Source: Calditrichota bacterium
Lineage (GTDB): Bacteria > CLD3
DNA: 64,000 bases
Assembly: GCA_008501735.1 (NCBI GenBank)
Contig: QQUF01000049.1
Location: 1 to 64,000 of the forward strand
Direction of reading: 5' to 3'
Positions 48,683-57,885 of the stretch are shown here, one piece after another (positions within the stretch are counted from its first letter, which is position 1; every line of letters starts with the position of its first letter). A model generated the notes under the pieces. That model was not told the DNA's origin and ran no database searches. It saw nothing but the letters and a program-made list of their open reading frames with translations. The position numbers were made by a program, and so were the translations under genes.

Positions 48683-51169
48683 ATGATTTCTTTTGAACCA
48701 AAATCAATTTTTTACACACCAAATTACGCACAAAAGCAATACGATTCAGGTTACTTTTTCATTGACTACGAAGCTCCAAATTGGATTTTGACTGACGAAA
48801 AAGGTGCAAAAATTACAAACTTACTCAATGGCAGAAATTCACTCGAAGACGTTGCTCGTGAGTACAGCAAAACTTTCGGATTTGACCTCCAAAAATCTTG
48901 GCTTCACGTGAACCACTTCATCAAAAGAGGAATTCATCACAAATTCGTTTTCGACACTCCGAAAAATTACGCTCCTTATCCGGGAAGAAAAGAATTCCTA
49001 AACAGTGCAAATCTCAAAGAAATGTGGGTTCACACGAACAATTCTTGCAACCTCGCTTGCGCTCATTGTTTGGTGAATTCTTCGCCGCAAGAACACAAAG
49101 GACTTCCAACCAACAAAGTTTTGAGCGTGATTCGTGAAGGTCTTGAACTCGGTGTGAAAAAAATGTATTTCACAGGAGGCGAGCCGTTTTTCAGAAAAGA
49201 TATTTTTGAATTAATTGACACTGCTCTTGAAAAATCGGAACTCACAATCCTTTCAAACGGAATTCTTTTCAAAGGCGAAACTCTTCAAAAACTCAAAAAT
49301 TACGACAAATCAAAACTCACTTTACAAATTTCTTTGGACGGTTCAAAACCTTCTTTCAATGATCCAATTCGTGGAAAAGGAAGTTTTGAAAACATCATCA
49401 AAGGAATCAAAAATTTAATTGAAATCGGTTATGAGCCGACAATCACAACAACTGTTACAAAACAAAATTTGCCCGATTTAGACAACGTGGTTAGGCTTCT
49501 TTCCGAACTAAAAGTAAAAAGACTTCACTTGCTTTGGCTTCACCGAAAAGGTCGTGCAGTTGGTGCAAGTTACGAAGTTGAAAATTACGAAATTATTCAA
49601 AAACTGCGTGAAGTCAAACCTCTTGCCGATTCGCTTGGAGTTTCGATTGACAATTTTGAAGAATTTGAGCTAAGAATCAACGGGCAGAAAAATGTTAAAA
49701 ATGACTTGAGCGTTGCAGGAGTCGAGTCGCTTTGCGTTTACTCTGACGGAAGAGTTTATCCTTCAGCAGCTTTCGTGCAAGTCGAAGAACTTCTTTGCGG
49801 AGACGTAAACGAAACTTCATTAAAAGAAATTTTGGAAACTTCCGAAATTGTTCAAGAATTTCTGAGTGCAACAGTTCAGAAAAAAGCTGTTTCACACTCT
49901 GATTCGATGAAATTTCTTTCAGGAGGCGGAGACATTGAACACAGTTTTTACTACTCAAAAGCAATCACAGGAAAAGGAAATATTCTCGGAGCTGACCCTT
50001 ACGACGAAGTTTACAACTACTTGATGGACGAAGCGATTAAAAAACTTTACGTTGAAAATCGCAGAAAATTGAACACAAAAGCAGGTTTTGACGCTCCAAC
50101 TATTTTCTACTCAATGGGCGAACTTGGTGTAACTTGCGGCGACGAAGAAGAAAATGTTCACCTTTTCGGCGAATTCGGAGTCAATACTTTGCACTCAAAT
50201 TGTGTGCTTGACCTCAGTTACGATAAGTCTCACGAGAAAGTCCAAGAATTTTACGGCGAAGCAATGGACGAGCCACAACCTGAACTTTGTTGCCCGACAA
50301 GTTACGACCCAACTGATACAGACCACATTCCACGAGAAGTTTTGGAAAGATTTTACGGTTGCGGTTCACCGATGAGCATTGCAGGAGTTACCGAAGGCGA
50401 AACTGTTGTTGACTTAGGTTCTGGAGCAGGAATTGACTGTTTTATCGCCGCGAAAAAAGTTGGTGCTGACGGAAGAGTTATCGGAGTCGATATGACTGCA
50501 GAAAGCCTCGAACAAGCGAGAATGCACAACAAACTCGTAACTGAAAATCTTGGTTTTGACATTTGTGATTTCCGCGAAGGTTTTATGGAAGAAGTTCCTG
50601 TTAAGGACAAAGAAGTCGATTTAATCACTTCAAACTGCGTGATAAATCTTTCACCTGACAAGAAAAAAGTTTTTGCGGAAATGTGGCGAATCCTTAAAGA
50701 CCACGGGAGAATCGTAATTTCTGACATTGTTTCGGAAGTCGAAGTTCCGCCTTACTTACAAGTAAATCCTGTTCTTTGGGGTGAATGTTTGTCGGGAGCT
50801 TTGACGGAGAGAGATTTTGTTTCGATGCTCGAAGAAGCAGGTTTTTATGGACTCACGACTCTCAAAAAAACTTACTGGAAATCCGTTGAAGGCTATAAAT
50901 TTTTCTCAGTAACTGTTTCAGGATTCAAGTTTGAGAAAAAAGAAGGTTGTGTTTTTATCGGACAAAAAGCGATTTACCAAGGACCCTTCAAGTCAATTAT
51001 GGACGAAGAAGGACATTTTTTCCCAAGAGGTGAAGCGGTAGAAATTTGCACAGACACTGCACAAAAATTACAAAACTTACCTTACAAAGGAGCGTTCCAA
51101 ATCATCGAAGGCGACAAAATGCCCGACGAATTTGTGAACGACTGTTGTGTTGATGGAGCTTGTTGCTGA
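48683..51169 (+). CDS. Fusion: PqqD-like domain + radical SAM + ArsM/AS3MT-type methyltransferase with C-terminal CC-CC tail
   Basis: ORF 48575..51169, start corrected to ATG 48683 preceded by GAAGGATAACA. WILTDEKGAKITNLLNGRNSLEDVAREYS (PqqD-like); NLKEMWVHTNNSCNLACAHCLVNS (rSAM CxxxCxxC); VQEFYG..ELCC..RFYGCG..VVDLGSGAGIDCFIAAKKVG..SNCVINLSPDK..LWGECLSGAL (ArsM); end NDCCVDGACC. Confidence 0.9.
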   Translation: MISFEPKSIFYTPNYAQKQYDSGYFFIDYEAPNWILTDEKGAKITNLLNGRNSLEDVAREYSKTFGFDLQKSWLHVNHFIKRGIHHKFVFDTPKNYAPYPGRKEFLNSANLKEMWVHTNNSCNLACAHCLVNSSPQEHKGLPTNKVLSVIREGLELGVKKMYFTGGEPFFRKDIFELIDTALEKSELTILSNGILFKGETLQKLKNYDKSKLTLQISLDGSKPSFNDPIRGKGSFENIIKGIKNLIEIGYEPTITTTVTKQNLPDLDNVVRLLSELKVKRLHLLWLHRKGRAVGASYEVENYEIIQKLREVKPLADSLGVSIDNFEEFELRINGQKNVKNDLSVAGVESLCVYSDGRVYPSAAFVQVEELLCGDVNETSLKEILETSEIVQEFLSATVQKKAVSHSDSMKFLSGGGDIEHSFYYSKAITGKGNILGADPYDEVYNYLMDEAIKKLYVENRRKLNTKAGFDAPTIFYSMGELGVTCGDEEENVHLFGEFGVNTLHSNCVLDLSYDKSHEKVQEFYGEAMDEPQPELCCPTSYDPTDTDHIPREVLERFYGCGSPMSIAGVTEGETVVDLGSGAGIDCFIAAKKVGADGRVIGVDMTAESLEQARMHNKLVTENLGFDICDFREGFMEEVPVKDKEVDLITSNCVINLSPDKKKVFAEMWRILKDHGRIVISDIVSEVEVPPYLQVNPVLWGECLSGALTERDFVSMLEEAGFYGLTTLKKTYWKSVEGYKFFSVTVSGFKFEKKEGCVFIGQKAIYQGPFKSIMDEEGHFFPRGEAVEICTDTAQKLQNLPYKGAFQIIEGDKMPDEFVNDCCVDGACC

Positions 51170-51191
51170 TTTTCAGTGAGCAGTAATTTTA

Positions 51192-51219
51192 CCATCGAAT
51201 AGCTTTTGGTTTTCGGTGG
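51192..51219 (+). terminator. Intrinsic terminator of the rSAM-ArsM gene
   Basis: CCATCGAA...TTCGGTGG then CTTTTTT. Confidence 0.65.
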
Positions 51220-51229
51220 CTTTTTTATT

Positions 51230-51712
51230 TCAAAGAATCGGGAAATCCGTTCCTGAAATTGGTCTGCCTAACAATCGGCAAAGAGTAACGATTTGACCTT
51301 GATGTTGGTAGATGTGCGTGAAAGTTCTTAGGAAAACTCGTGCAGGAATGAGATTTCTCTCGTTGTTTCCCCAAGTAATCATTTTCCGTTCAGTGTTAAG
51401 TTCTTCGGTAGAAGCATTTTTGAGGTAATTTTCTGTCGTTGTAAAAACTTGCTCTCGGTAATTTTTCAAGGATTCGATTGTTGTGAAATCAGAGGCGTTG
51501 TCGTCAACTTTCATCAAACCTTCAACAACTCCAATCCAATATTCTTCCGCACCAATTGTATGGTGGAATTGTTGCAAAATATTAGGATAACCAAATCCTT
51601 CAAACTCGCGATTTAATTCTTCACTGTTAAATTTGTCGCAATGTTCAAGCAACTTTTGCAAAGTGTTGTGTCCGCGAGTGTGCAAGTCTTGTAAAGTTTC
51701 TGTTGTGTACAT
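51230..51712 (-). CDS. DinB family protein
   Basis: Four-helix pattern with HHTIGAEEYWIG and HIYQHQGQI metal-ligand histidines. Confidence 0.85.
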   Translation of the reverse strand: MYTTETLQDLHTRGHNTLQKLLEHCDKFNSEELNREFEGFGYPNILQQFHHTIGAEEYWIGVVEGLMKVDDNASDFTTIESLKNYREQVFTTTENYLKNASTEELNTERKMITWGNNERNLIPARVFLRTFTHIYQHQGQIVTLCRLLGRPISGTDFPIL

Positions 51713-51728
51713 TTTTTGCCTTTAGTTT

Positions 51729-52064
51729 TTACTTTGAGTTTGCGATTTTTTCATCAAGTTCTTGAATTTGTGAAATTATCAAAACAAGTGATTCGCCTGC
51801 TTCGGTCAAAGTGTATTCGGTTCTTGGTGGAACTTCTGCAAAAATATGTTTTTCAAGCAAACCGTAATCGGTCAACCTCCGAAGCCTTTCGGAAAGTACT
51901 TTCGTTGAAATTCCCTCAATGCTTCTTTCAAGAATTCCAGGTCTTTTAATTCCTAGTCGAACTGCTTCTAAAACTGAAACAGACCATTTGCAACCTATTA
52001 CTTTTTCAAGCCTTTCGTAAGACTTTCTTGAGCTTTTTAATTTTTTTTCGTCCATAATAATCAA
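51729..52064 (-). CDS. HxlR family winged-helix transcriptional regulator
   Basis: VIGCKWSVSVLEAVRLGIKRPGILERSIEGISTKVLSERLRRLTDYGLLEKHIFAEVPPRTEYTLTEAG. Confidence 0.93.
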   Translation of the reverse strand: MIIMDEKKLKSSRKSYERLEKVIGCKWSVSVLEAVRLGIKRPGILERSIEGISTKVLSERLRRLTDYGLLEKHIFAEVPPRTEYTLTEAGESLVLIISQIQELDEKIANSK

Positions 52065-52103
52065 TAATTTACACCATTTTGTTCCTACCCAACCGAAAAG
52101 TGC

Positions 52104-52120
52104 CTACTTTTCAGAAGTAG
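52104..52120. promoter_or_regulatory. Candidate HxlR operator CTACTT-TTCAG-AAGTAG
   Basis: 6-bp perfect dyad between divergent hxlR-like and thioredoxin-like genes. Confidence 0.35.
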
Positions 52121-52202
52121 AAAATTAACATACATTTGGCTCATTCCAAACGGAGAATCCGATGGAACTTATAAAATCTAATTTCAATAAAGGAACGAAA
52201 AA

Positions 52203-52436
52203 ATGAACAACGCAGTTTTTTATCACGCAGGTTGTCCTGTTTGTGTTGAAGCCGAACAAATGGTCGCAGAAGCAATTGACCAATCAAAGTATGAAGTAAA
52301 AATAGTTCATCTTGGCGAAGAAAAAGACCAAATCGCTAACGCAGAAAAATCAGGTGTAAAATCTGTTCCTGCTTTAGTGCTTAACGGACTTCCTTTCCAC
52401 ATTAATTTCGGTGCTGACCTTAGTGCTTTGAAATAA
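52203..52436 (+). CDS. Small thioredoxin/glutaredoxin-like protein (CPVC)
   Basis: NAVFYHAGCPVCVEAEQMVAEAI..GVKSVPALVLNG. Confidence 0.88.
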   Translation: MNNAVFYHAGCPVCVEAEQMVAEAIDQSKYEVKIVHLGEEKDQIANAEKSGVKSVPALVLNGLPFHINFGADLSALK

Positions 52437-52447
52437 AGTTTTCTTTT

Positions 52448-52481
52448 AAACTCTCCTTTTGTTTTAAACTAAGGAGAGTTT
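52448..52481 (+). terminator. Intrinsic terminator
   Basis: AAACTCTCCTT...AAGGAGAGTTTTT. Confidence 0.8.
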
Positions 52482-53389
52482 TTAGAATTATTTATATTTA
52501 AATCAAAGTCTTGGACTAGTAAAGATTTTGACCTCAGAATATCCATTGGAAGTTTAAGCTTTTCCTTTTTCTTAAAAGTTTCTTCCACTGAAATGCCTGA
52601 AATCATCTGTATAATTCCCGCTAAAATTCCAAGAATGCTTAAAATAAAACAAGGCCATTGTGCAAACCAAACCAACGGTATTTCTGATACATAAGCAATT
52701 AATGGCTGACTTACTACATAATTAGGAAGTTCAACTGGAATTTCTAAAGCTAATAATCCAACTGAGAACCCTAATAGAAGGAATATAAATCCTCCAGAAA
52801 TAAGTCCCCAGTTTACCAAAGGTTCCTGAAAACTTGTTTCTCCTTCAATCAGATCGTTAGGAAGGTATTCAGCTTCTAGTTCTGGAGGCAAATCATCTAC
52901 AGTTATTTTGAATTTGAAATCATCAATATTTGCTTTACCATTTAAAAGTAGTTTGACAACAAAGAATTCACGTTTGTTTAATAAGTTAAATAAAAACTTA
53001 ATCTTATTAATCTTTTTATCAACTTCAAGAACAACTTCTCTTCCTTTTGGAGATACATAAATTAGTGCAGCATTCATAATTTTTGATGATTTTGGAATTT
53101 CCAAAGTTAGAGGTTTAATTTGATCCCTAATAGGTTTTGCACCTGAATTCAAAATTAAAAATTGAACTTCAATTAGTTCTTCTACCTCAATATCTTTATA
53201 TTTAATACTCACTGCTTCTCTAACTTCAGAATCTATCCCTGAGAGTAACTCATAGAAAAAATCAATATATGGTATAATTTCTTTTTTAGATTTCTCATCG
53301 GAAAGCAAGAAATAATATCTCGAAACTAAAACTGTAACTAAAATTCCAACTATTAAGCTAAGAATTGATATTGCTATATTATTATCCAT
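52469..53389 (-). CDS. Hypothetical membrane protein
   Basis: 306-aa ORF with N-terminal TM and two C-terminal TM segments. Confidence 0.7.
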   Translation of the reverse strand: MDNNIAISILSLIVGILVTVLVSRYYFLLSDEKSKKEIIPYIDFFYELLSGIDSEVREAVSIKYKDIEVEELIEVQFLILNSGAKPIRDQIKPLTLEIPKSSKIMNAALIYVSPKGREVVLEVDKKINKIKFLFNLLNKREFFVVKLLLNGKANIDDFKFKITVDDLPPELEAEYLPNDLIEGETSFQEPLVNWGLISGGFIFLLLGFSVGLLALEIPVELPNYVVSQPLIAYVSEIPLVWFAQWPCFILSILGILAGIIQMISGISVEETFKKKEKLKLPMDILRSKSLLVQDFDLNINNSKNSP

Positions 53390-53552
53390 AACCTTACTCC
53401 TTAAAAAAATAATATTTTCTTTATTAAATTTATTTTTTGTTTCCTATTTATTTACATAAATAAAAATATACAAAAAAAAAATTTATCTCTCATTTATGTA
53501 TTTTAGGAATAAACAGTGCTAAACTCAAACTTGAAAAACGGAAAATCAAAAA

Positions 53553-53984
53553 ATGACTTGGTTACAAAAAGAAATTCGATTGCCTTCGCTGAAACGAGGT
53601 TTTCACTTAATTACTCACGTAATTGAAAGCGAAATTCCAGAACTTCGAGATTTTGAAGTTGGACTTGCACAAATTTTCATAAAACACACTTCGGCAAGTT
53701 TGACAATTAACGAAAATGCCGACCCAACAGTTCGCGAAGATTTTGAAAGCCATTTCAATAAAATGGTTCCTGAAAATGCTCCTTACTACATTCACACTTT
53801 TGAAGGTTCAGACGATATGCCTGCACATTTGAAGTCTTCGATTCTCGGAAGCTCGGTAACAATCCCAATTTCAAACGGAAGGCTCAACTTAGGAACTTGG
53901 CAAGGAATTTACCTTTGCGAGCACAGAAATTATGCTTCCGGCAGAAAAATTGTAATTACCTTGCAAGGTCAATCTAATGAATAA
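53553..53984 (+). CDS. YjbQ family protein (secondary thiamine-phosphate synthase-type)
   Basis: GLAQIFIKHTSASLTINENADPTVREDFESHFNKMVPE..HLKSSILGSSVTIPI..LGTWQGIYLCEHR. Confidence 0.95.
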   Translation: MTWLQKEIRLPSLKRGFHLITHVIESEIPELRDFEVGLAQIFIKHTSASLTINENADPTVREDFESHFNKMVPENAPYYIHTFEGSDDMPAHLKSSILGSSVTIPISNGRLNLGTWQGIYLCEHRNYASGRKIVITLQGQSNE

Positions 53985-54012
53985 TGTTTAATAAGGTTTT
54001 TAGGAAAAATAG

Positions 54013-55251
54013 ATGAATGCAGAAATAATTACAATTGGTGGTGAACTTTTAAGCGGTTTAGTTGTGGACACAAACTCGGCTTTTCTTGGTAAAGAACTTG
54101 CCAAAATTGGAGTTCAAGTTGATTTCAGGACTTCGATTGCAGACGTGAAAGAGCATATGGCTTTCGCACTTGAGCAAGCACTTTCGCGAGCAAAAGTTGT
54201 GATAATTACAGGAGGTCTTGGACCAACTCACGACGACATCACTAAAAAAACTTTGGTTGAATTTTTCGACACCGAACTTGTTCAAGATGAAAAGGCTTTA
54301 GAAATGGTGAAGGACAGATTCTTGAGATTCGGTTACAAAAAAATGCCTGAAAGTAACTTTGAACAAGCATTAGTTCCGAAGTCCGCAAAAGTAATTTACA
54401 ACGGAGCAGGAACGGCACAAGGAAGTCATTTCACTGAAAATGGAGTTGATATCTTTTCAGTTCCGGGAGTTCCGCGAGAAATGCGTTGGATGTTCGATAA
54501 TTACATTCGTGATTTTCTAGACTCAAAAACTGAAAATGTAATTGCTTACAGAACTCTCAAAACAGCAGGAGTTGGTGAAAGTTTGCTTTGGGAAATTCTT
54601 GGCGACTCGAACGAACTTTTCCCAAACCTTGAAGTTGCCTCACTTCCACACGCTTTTGGAGTTGACGTTAGGTTTAAGGCAAAAACCAAAACTCAAGACG
54701 AAGCAAACGCACTCCTTGACCAAGCAGAAAAAATAATTTTGGAAAAAGTTGGCAAGAATGTTTTTGCAAAAGACGAAGAATCCTTGCCACAAACAATTGT
54801 TAGAATTTGCAAAGAGCAAAATTTGAAAATTGCTTTGGCAGAATCTTGCACAGGCGGTTTGATTGCAAAACTTCTGACAGATTTTTCAGGAAGTTCGGAG
54901 ATTTTTTGGGGAGGCGTAAATTCTTACAGCAACGAATCCAAAGTCAAATTTCTTGGTGTGAAACCTGAAACTTTAGAAGAACTCGGTGCAGTTAGCGAAG
55001 AAGTTGTTACTCAAATGGCAAAAGGAATTTTAGAAATTTCAGAAGCAGATTACGGAATTGCCGTTACAGGAATTTCAGGTCCAACTGGCGGAACAGAAGA
55101 AAAACCTGTCGGAACAACTTGGATTTCTGTTGCTTCAAGAAATGGAATCAAAGTTAAAAAATTCAACTTCCTTTTTGACAGAGACGACAACAGAATTCGT
55201 GCAGCAAACAATGCGTTGGAAATGCTGAGAAGAGAAATTACTGGGATTTAG
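54013..55251 (+). CDS. cinA: CinA family protein (competence/damage-inducible; nicotinamide-nucleotide amidase)
   Basis: AEIITIGGELLSGLVVDTNSAFLGKEL..ITGGLGPTHDDITKKTL..LAESCTGGLIAKLLTDFSGSSEIFWGGVNSYSN. Confidence 0.95.
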   Translation: MNAEIITIGGELLSGLVVDTNSAFLGKELAKIGVQVDFRTSIADVKEHMAFALEQALSRAKVVIITGGLGPTHDDITKKTLVEFFDTELVQDEKALEMVKDRFLRFGYKKMPESNFEQALVPKSAKVIYNGAGTAQGSHFTENGVDIFSVPGVPREMRWMFDNYIRDFLDSKTENVIAYRTLKTAGVGESLLWEILGDSNELFPNLEVASLPHAFGVDVRFKAKTKTQDEANALLDQAEKIILEKVGKNVFAKDEESLPQTIVRICKEQNLKIALAESCTGGLIAKLLTDFSGSSEIFWGGVNSYSNESKVKFLGVKPETLEELGAVSEEVVTQMAKGILEISEADYGIAVTGISGPTGGTEEKPVGTTWISVASRNGIKVKKFNFLFDRDDNRIRAANNALEMLRREITGI

Positions 55252-55263
55252 AAATTAAAGAAA

Positions 55264-55287
55264 AGACGCACAGCCGTGCGTCTCTAC
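55264..55287. repeat. Dispersed palindromic repeat AGACGCAC-AGCC-GTGCGTCTCTAC
   Basis: Related to 10811-10835 (GAGACGCACCGCCGTGCGTCTCTAC). Confidence 0.85.
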
Positions 55288-55313
55288 GAATCTTTTTTGT
55301 GTTTCGTGGCAAA

Positions 55314-56171
55314 TTATTTTTTGGAAACTTCTTCTTGAATTAAGGCTTCGTAGCTTTCTAAAAGGAGTTTTGTCATTCCGCCGACAGGTTTTGAGAATTC
55401 ATTTTTAATTTCTGAAATCGGTAAAACTCCGACGAAACTGTTCGTCAAAAAACATTCGTCAAAATTTGGAATCTCATTTGGAAGAATCACTCTTTCAGAG
55501 GCTGTAATTTTAAATTGTTTTGCCAAGTTCAAGGCAACTTTCCTTGTAATTCCGTTTAAAATCGGTGAGTGAGTCAGCGAAGGAGTAACCAAAACGTTTT
55601 TTTTGAAAAAAAAAATGTTTGAATTAGCACACTCCGCAATTCGTCCTTTTGTGTCTAAAAGAATTGTTTCGTAAAAGCCATCTTCTTGTGCTTCTCGCCT
55701 TGCTAAAGTGGAATTTAAATAATTACCTGATTTTATATTTGAAGGGAAATTTTCAAGGCTTGGCTTTTTGAAATCCGAAATCTTTACCTTAACTCCGATT
55801 TCATAATTTTCAATTGAAGGCAATTTCTTGTTTAATAGGAAACAAAACAGATTTCCATTAGAGTCTTCACTTCCTGCTGTTAGAGTCATTCTCAAAAAAC
55901 CTTCAGAAAGAGAAGTCTTTTGTAAGTAAGATAAAACAGAATTTTTTATTTCAGTTAAAGTAAAAGGGATTTTAACTCCCAAAATTTTTGCAGAAACTTC
56001 AAGCCTTTGTAAGTGCAAGTCTAAAAAAAGTGGAGTTCTTTTGGTAACTCGCATACTTTCAAAAATACTTTCTCCGTAAAGAATCGCCTGGTCAAAAACG
56101 GAAATTTTTGCTTCGTTTTCGCTGACAATTTTTCCATCAAGCAAGACTATTTTTTCTTTTGGAATTCCCAT
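55314..56171 (-). CDS. Aminotransferase class IV (branched-chain aminotransferase / aminodeoxychorismate lyase family)
   Basis: GESIFESMRV..LHLQRLEVSAKIL..GNYLNSTLARREAQEDGFYETILLDTKGRIAECANSNIFFFK. Confidence 0.88.
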   Translation of the reverse strand: MGIPKEKIVLLDGKIVSENEAKISVFDQAILYGESIFESMRVTKRTPLFLDLHLQRLEVSAKILGVKIPFTLTEIKNSVLSYLQKTSLSEGFLRMTLTAGSEDSNGNLFCFLLNKKLPSIENYEIGVKVKISDFKKPSLENFPSNIKSGNYLNSTLARREAQEDGFYETILLDTKGRIAECANSNIFFFKKNVLVTPSLTHSPILNGITRKVALNLAKQFKITASERVILPNEIPNFDECFLTNSFVGVLPISEIKNEFSKPVGGMTKLLLESYEALIQEEVSKK

Positions 56172-56719
56172 AAATCTTCTTTTGAGTTAATATTTGCAAA
56201 TTCGTTTTTGAACTCTTCACAATCCACTTTCATACAGTCCAAGGTTTCTAACAAACTTCTGATTCTGTAATTTTTAACAAAAATCTGCTGTTCAATTTTG
56301 GCTAAAGCACTTTTATTAAAAATTGCTGTGAGCGGAAAAACTTTATCATTTGTTGAAGGAAAAATTAACTGTTTTTTTGAATCTAAGTTTTCTAAAAGTT
56401 TCTGAATCGGCTTTTCCGTTAAAAAAGGAGAATCACAAGGAAGGAAAAGATTCCACTCAGATTCAGTTTCCGAAAGTGCTGTAAAAAGCCCGCCAATTGG
56501 ACCGATGTCTTTAATTTTGTCTTGTAAAGTTGGAAGATTTAGGAAAGAGTATTTTTCAGGTTTGTTTGTCAGAATCGTAATTTTTTCGACAAAAGGAGTA
56601 AGAACTCTAACGGAGTTTTCAATGAATTTCTTTCCTTCAAGAACAAAAGTTCCCTTGTCTGTTCCAAAACGGGAACTTTGTCCGCCTGCAAGAATGAAAC
56701 CTTGTTTTAACTTTTTCAT
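56147..56719 (-). CDS. mobA: Molybdenum cofactor guanylyltransferase-like NTP transferase
   Basis: FILAGGQSSRFGTDKGTFVLEGKKFIENS..IGPIGGLFTAL..LPCDSPFLT. Confidence 0.88.
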   Translation of the reverse strand: MKKLKQGFILAGGQSSRFGTDKGTFVLEGKKFIENSVRVLTPFVEKITILTNKPEKYSFLNLPTLQDKIKDIGPIGGLFTALSETESEWNLFLPCDSPFLTEKPIQKLLENLDSKKQLIFPSTNDKVFPLTAIFNKSALAKIEQQIFVKNYRIRSLLETLDCMKVDCEEFKNEFANINSKEDLWEFQKKK

Positions 56720-57489
56720 TTGAGATTAATATTTACGTCAAAAGGTGAAAGGTCGTAAATTACTTTAACAATTCTTTTCGGTTTTTCTTTGCTAACCCAA
56801 ACCACTAAACCTGCATTCGTTGAAGCAACTCTGTTTGACACAACATCTGTTTTGTGTTCTCGAATCTCGCCTTTGATGAACTGCTTGAAATCGAAGCGGA
56901 AAGGAATTGCCTCAAATTTGCCTTTTTTTGTTTCTACAACTTCTAAAGTTTTGGCAAAGGCTGTTGCTTTCCAAAGCATTCCTTCCATATCTAAAGTGAA
57001 ATTTAAAGAGTCACCTGCTGCAACTTCTGCTTCCAAAAGTCGAAAAATCATTGTCAGAAAGTCAATTGTTTCAGGCGGAACTTCTTGTGTGTAATTTTTA
57101 CCGAAGGAAAAATCATAAGTAGCTTTGTTATTTTCGCGGTCGTAAACTGTTGTAAGAGCTTGAGTGATATTTGATTGGTCGCAATTCTTTGTGAATTTCA
57201 GCGGTCTTTTGGTTTCGAGTTCGATTAGAGTTTCGTAGGTATTTTTAAGTTTAAAAATGAAATGAAAAAAGCCACTCGTCTTAGCTTTACCGACAAAACG
57301 CAAAACTTTTTTATTTTCAAACTCCACAGTGTCAACCAAACTAAAACTAATGTCAACCGCTGGAATCTTTAGGTAAGTGAGTTTGTATTCGTCGAAAGAA
57401 ATTGGTGCAGTAAAAGACTCTTCGGTGTGAATTAGTAAAAATGAAATTGAAATGCAAATTAAGATTAAAATCCTACTTTGCTTCATCAC
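56716..57489 (-). CDS. DUF3108 domain-containing protein
   Basis: DEYKLTYLKIPAVDISFSL..GKAKTSGFFHFIFKLKNTYETLIE..PKRIVKVIYDL. Confidence 0.75.
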   Translation of the reverse strand: MMKQSRILILICISISFLLIHTEESFTAPISFDEYKLTYLKIPAVDISFSLVDTVEFENKKVLRFVGKAKTSGFFHFIFKLKNTYETLIELETKRPLKFTKNCDQSNITQALTTVYDRENNKATYDFSFGKNYTQEVPPETIDFLTMIFRLLEAEVAAGDSLNFTLDMEGMLWKATAFAKTLEVVETKKGKFEAIPFRFDFKQFIKGEIREHKTDVVSNRVASTNAGLVVWVSKEKPKRIVKVIYDLSPFDVNINLK

Positions 57490-57796
57490 CTACATTAACT
57501 TTTGTTAAAGATGATTTGGTAACAACAATTGGCTGATTATTTCCGAATTTTACTGTGCAAGTGTCATCGGCAACAGAAACAATTTTTCCGTGAAGTCCAC
57601 CGTTGTTAATTACTTCATCATCTTTTTTCAATGTCTTAAGCATTTCAGTTTGTTCTTTTTGTTTCTTCGCTTGAGGTCGGATTAAAAAGAAATAAAAGAC
57701 GACAATTACAAGTGCAAAAGGTAAAATCGAGAAAATTGGATTTGCGTCTGCTTGAGCACCTCCAGGAGTTCCCATTGCATAAAGAAAATCAAACAT
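57473..57796 (-). CDS. yajC: Preprotein translocase subunit YajC
   Basis: PFALVIVVFYFFLIRPQAKKQKEQTEMLKTLKKDDEVINNGGLHGKIVSV. Confidence 0.95.
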   Translation of the reverse strand: MFDFLYAMGTPGGAQADANPIFSILPFALVIVVFYFFLIRPQAKKQKEQTEMLKTLKKDDEVINNGGLHGKIVSVADDTCTVKFGNNQPIVVTKSSLTKVNVGDEAK

Positions 57797-57885
57797 TTAT
57801 TTAGTCCTATTTTTTATTTTTCAAAAATGAATTGCCGAAATTAAGCAATAATTTTTTTCTTAACAAGTCTTAACAAGTAAAGTTT

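Noticed and set aside
54013-55251. CinA as evidence for a competence island
   Set aside because: CinA is a widespread housekeeping pyridine-nucleotide salvage protein; neighbours (yjbQ, aminotransferase, mobA) are ordinary
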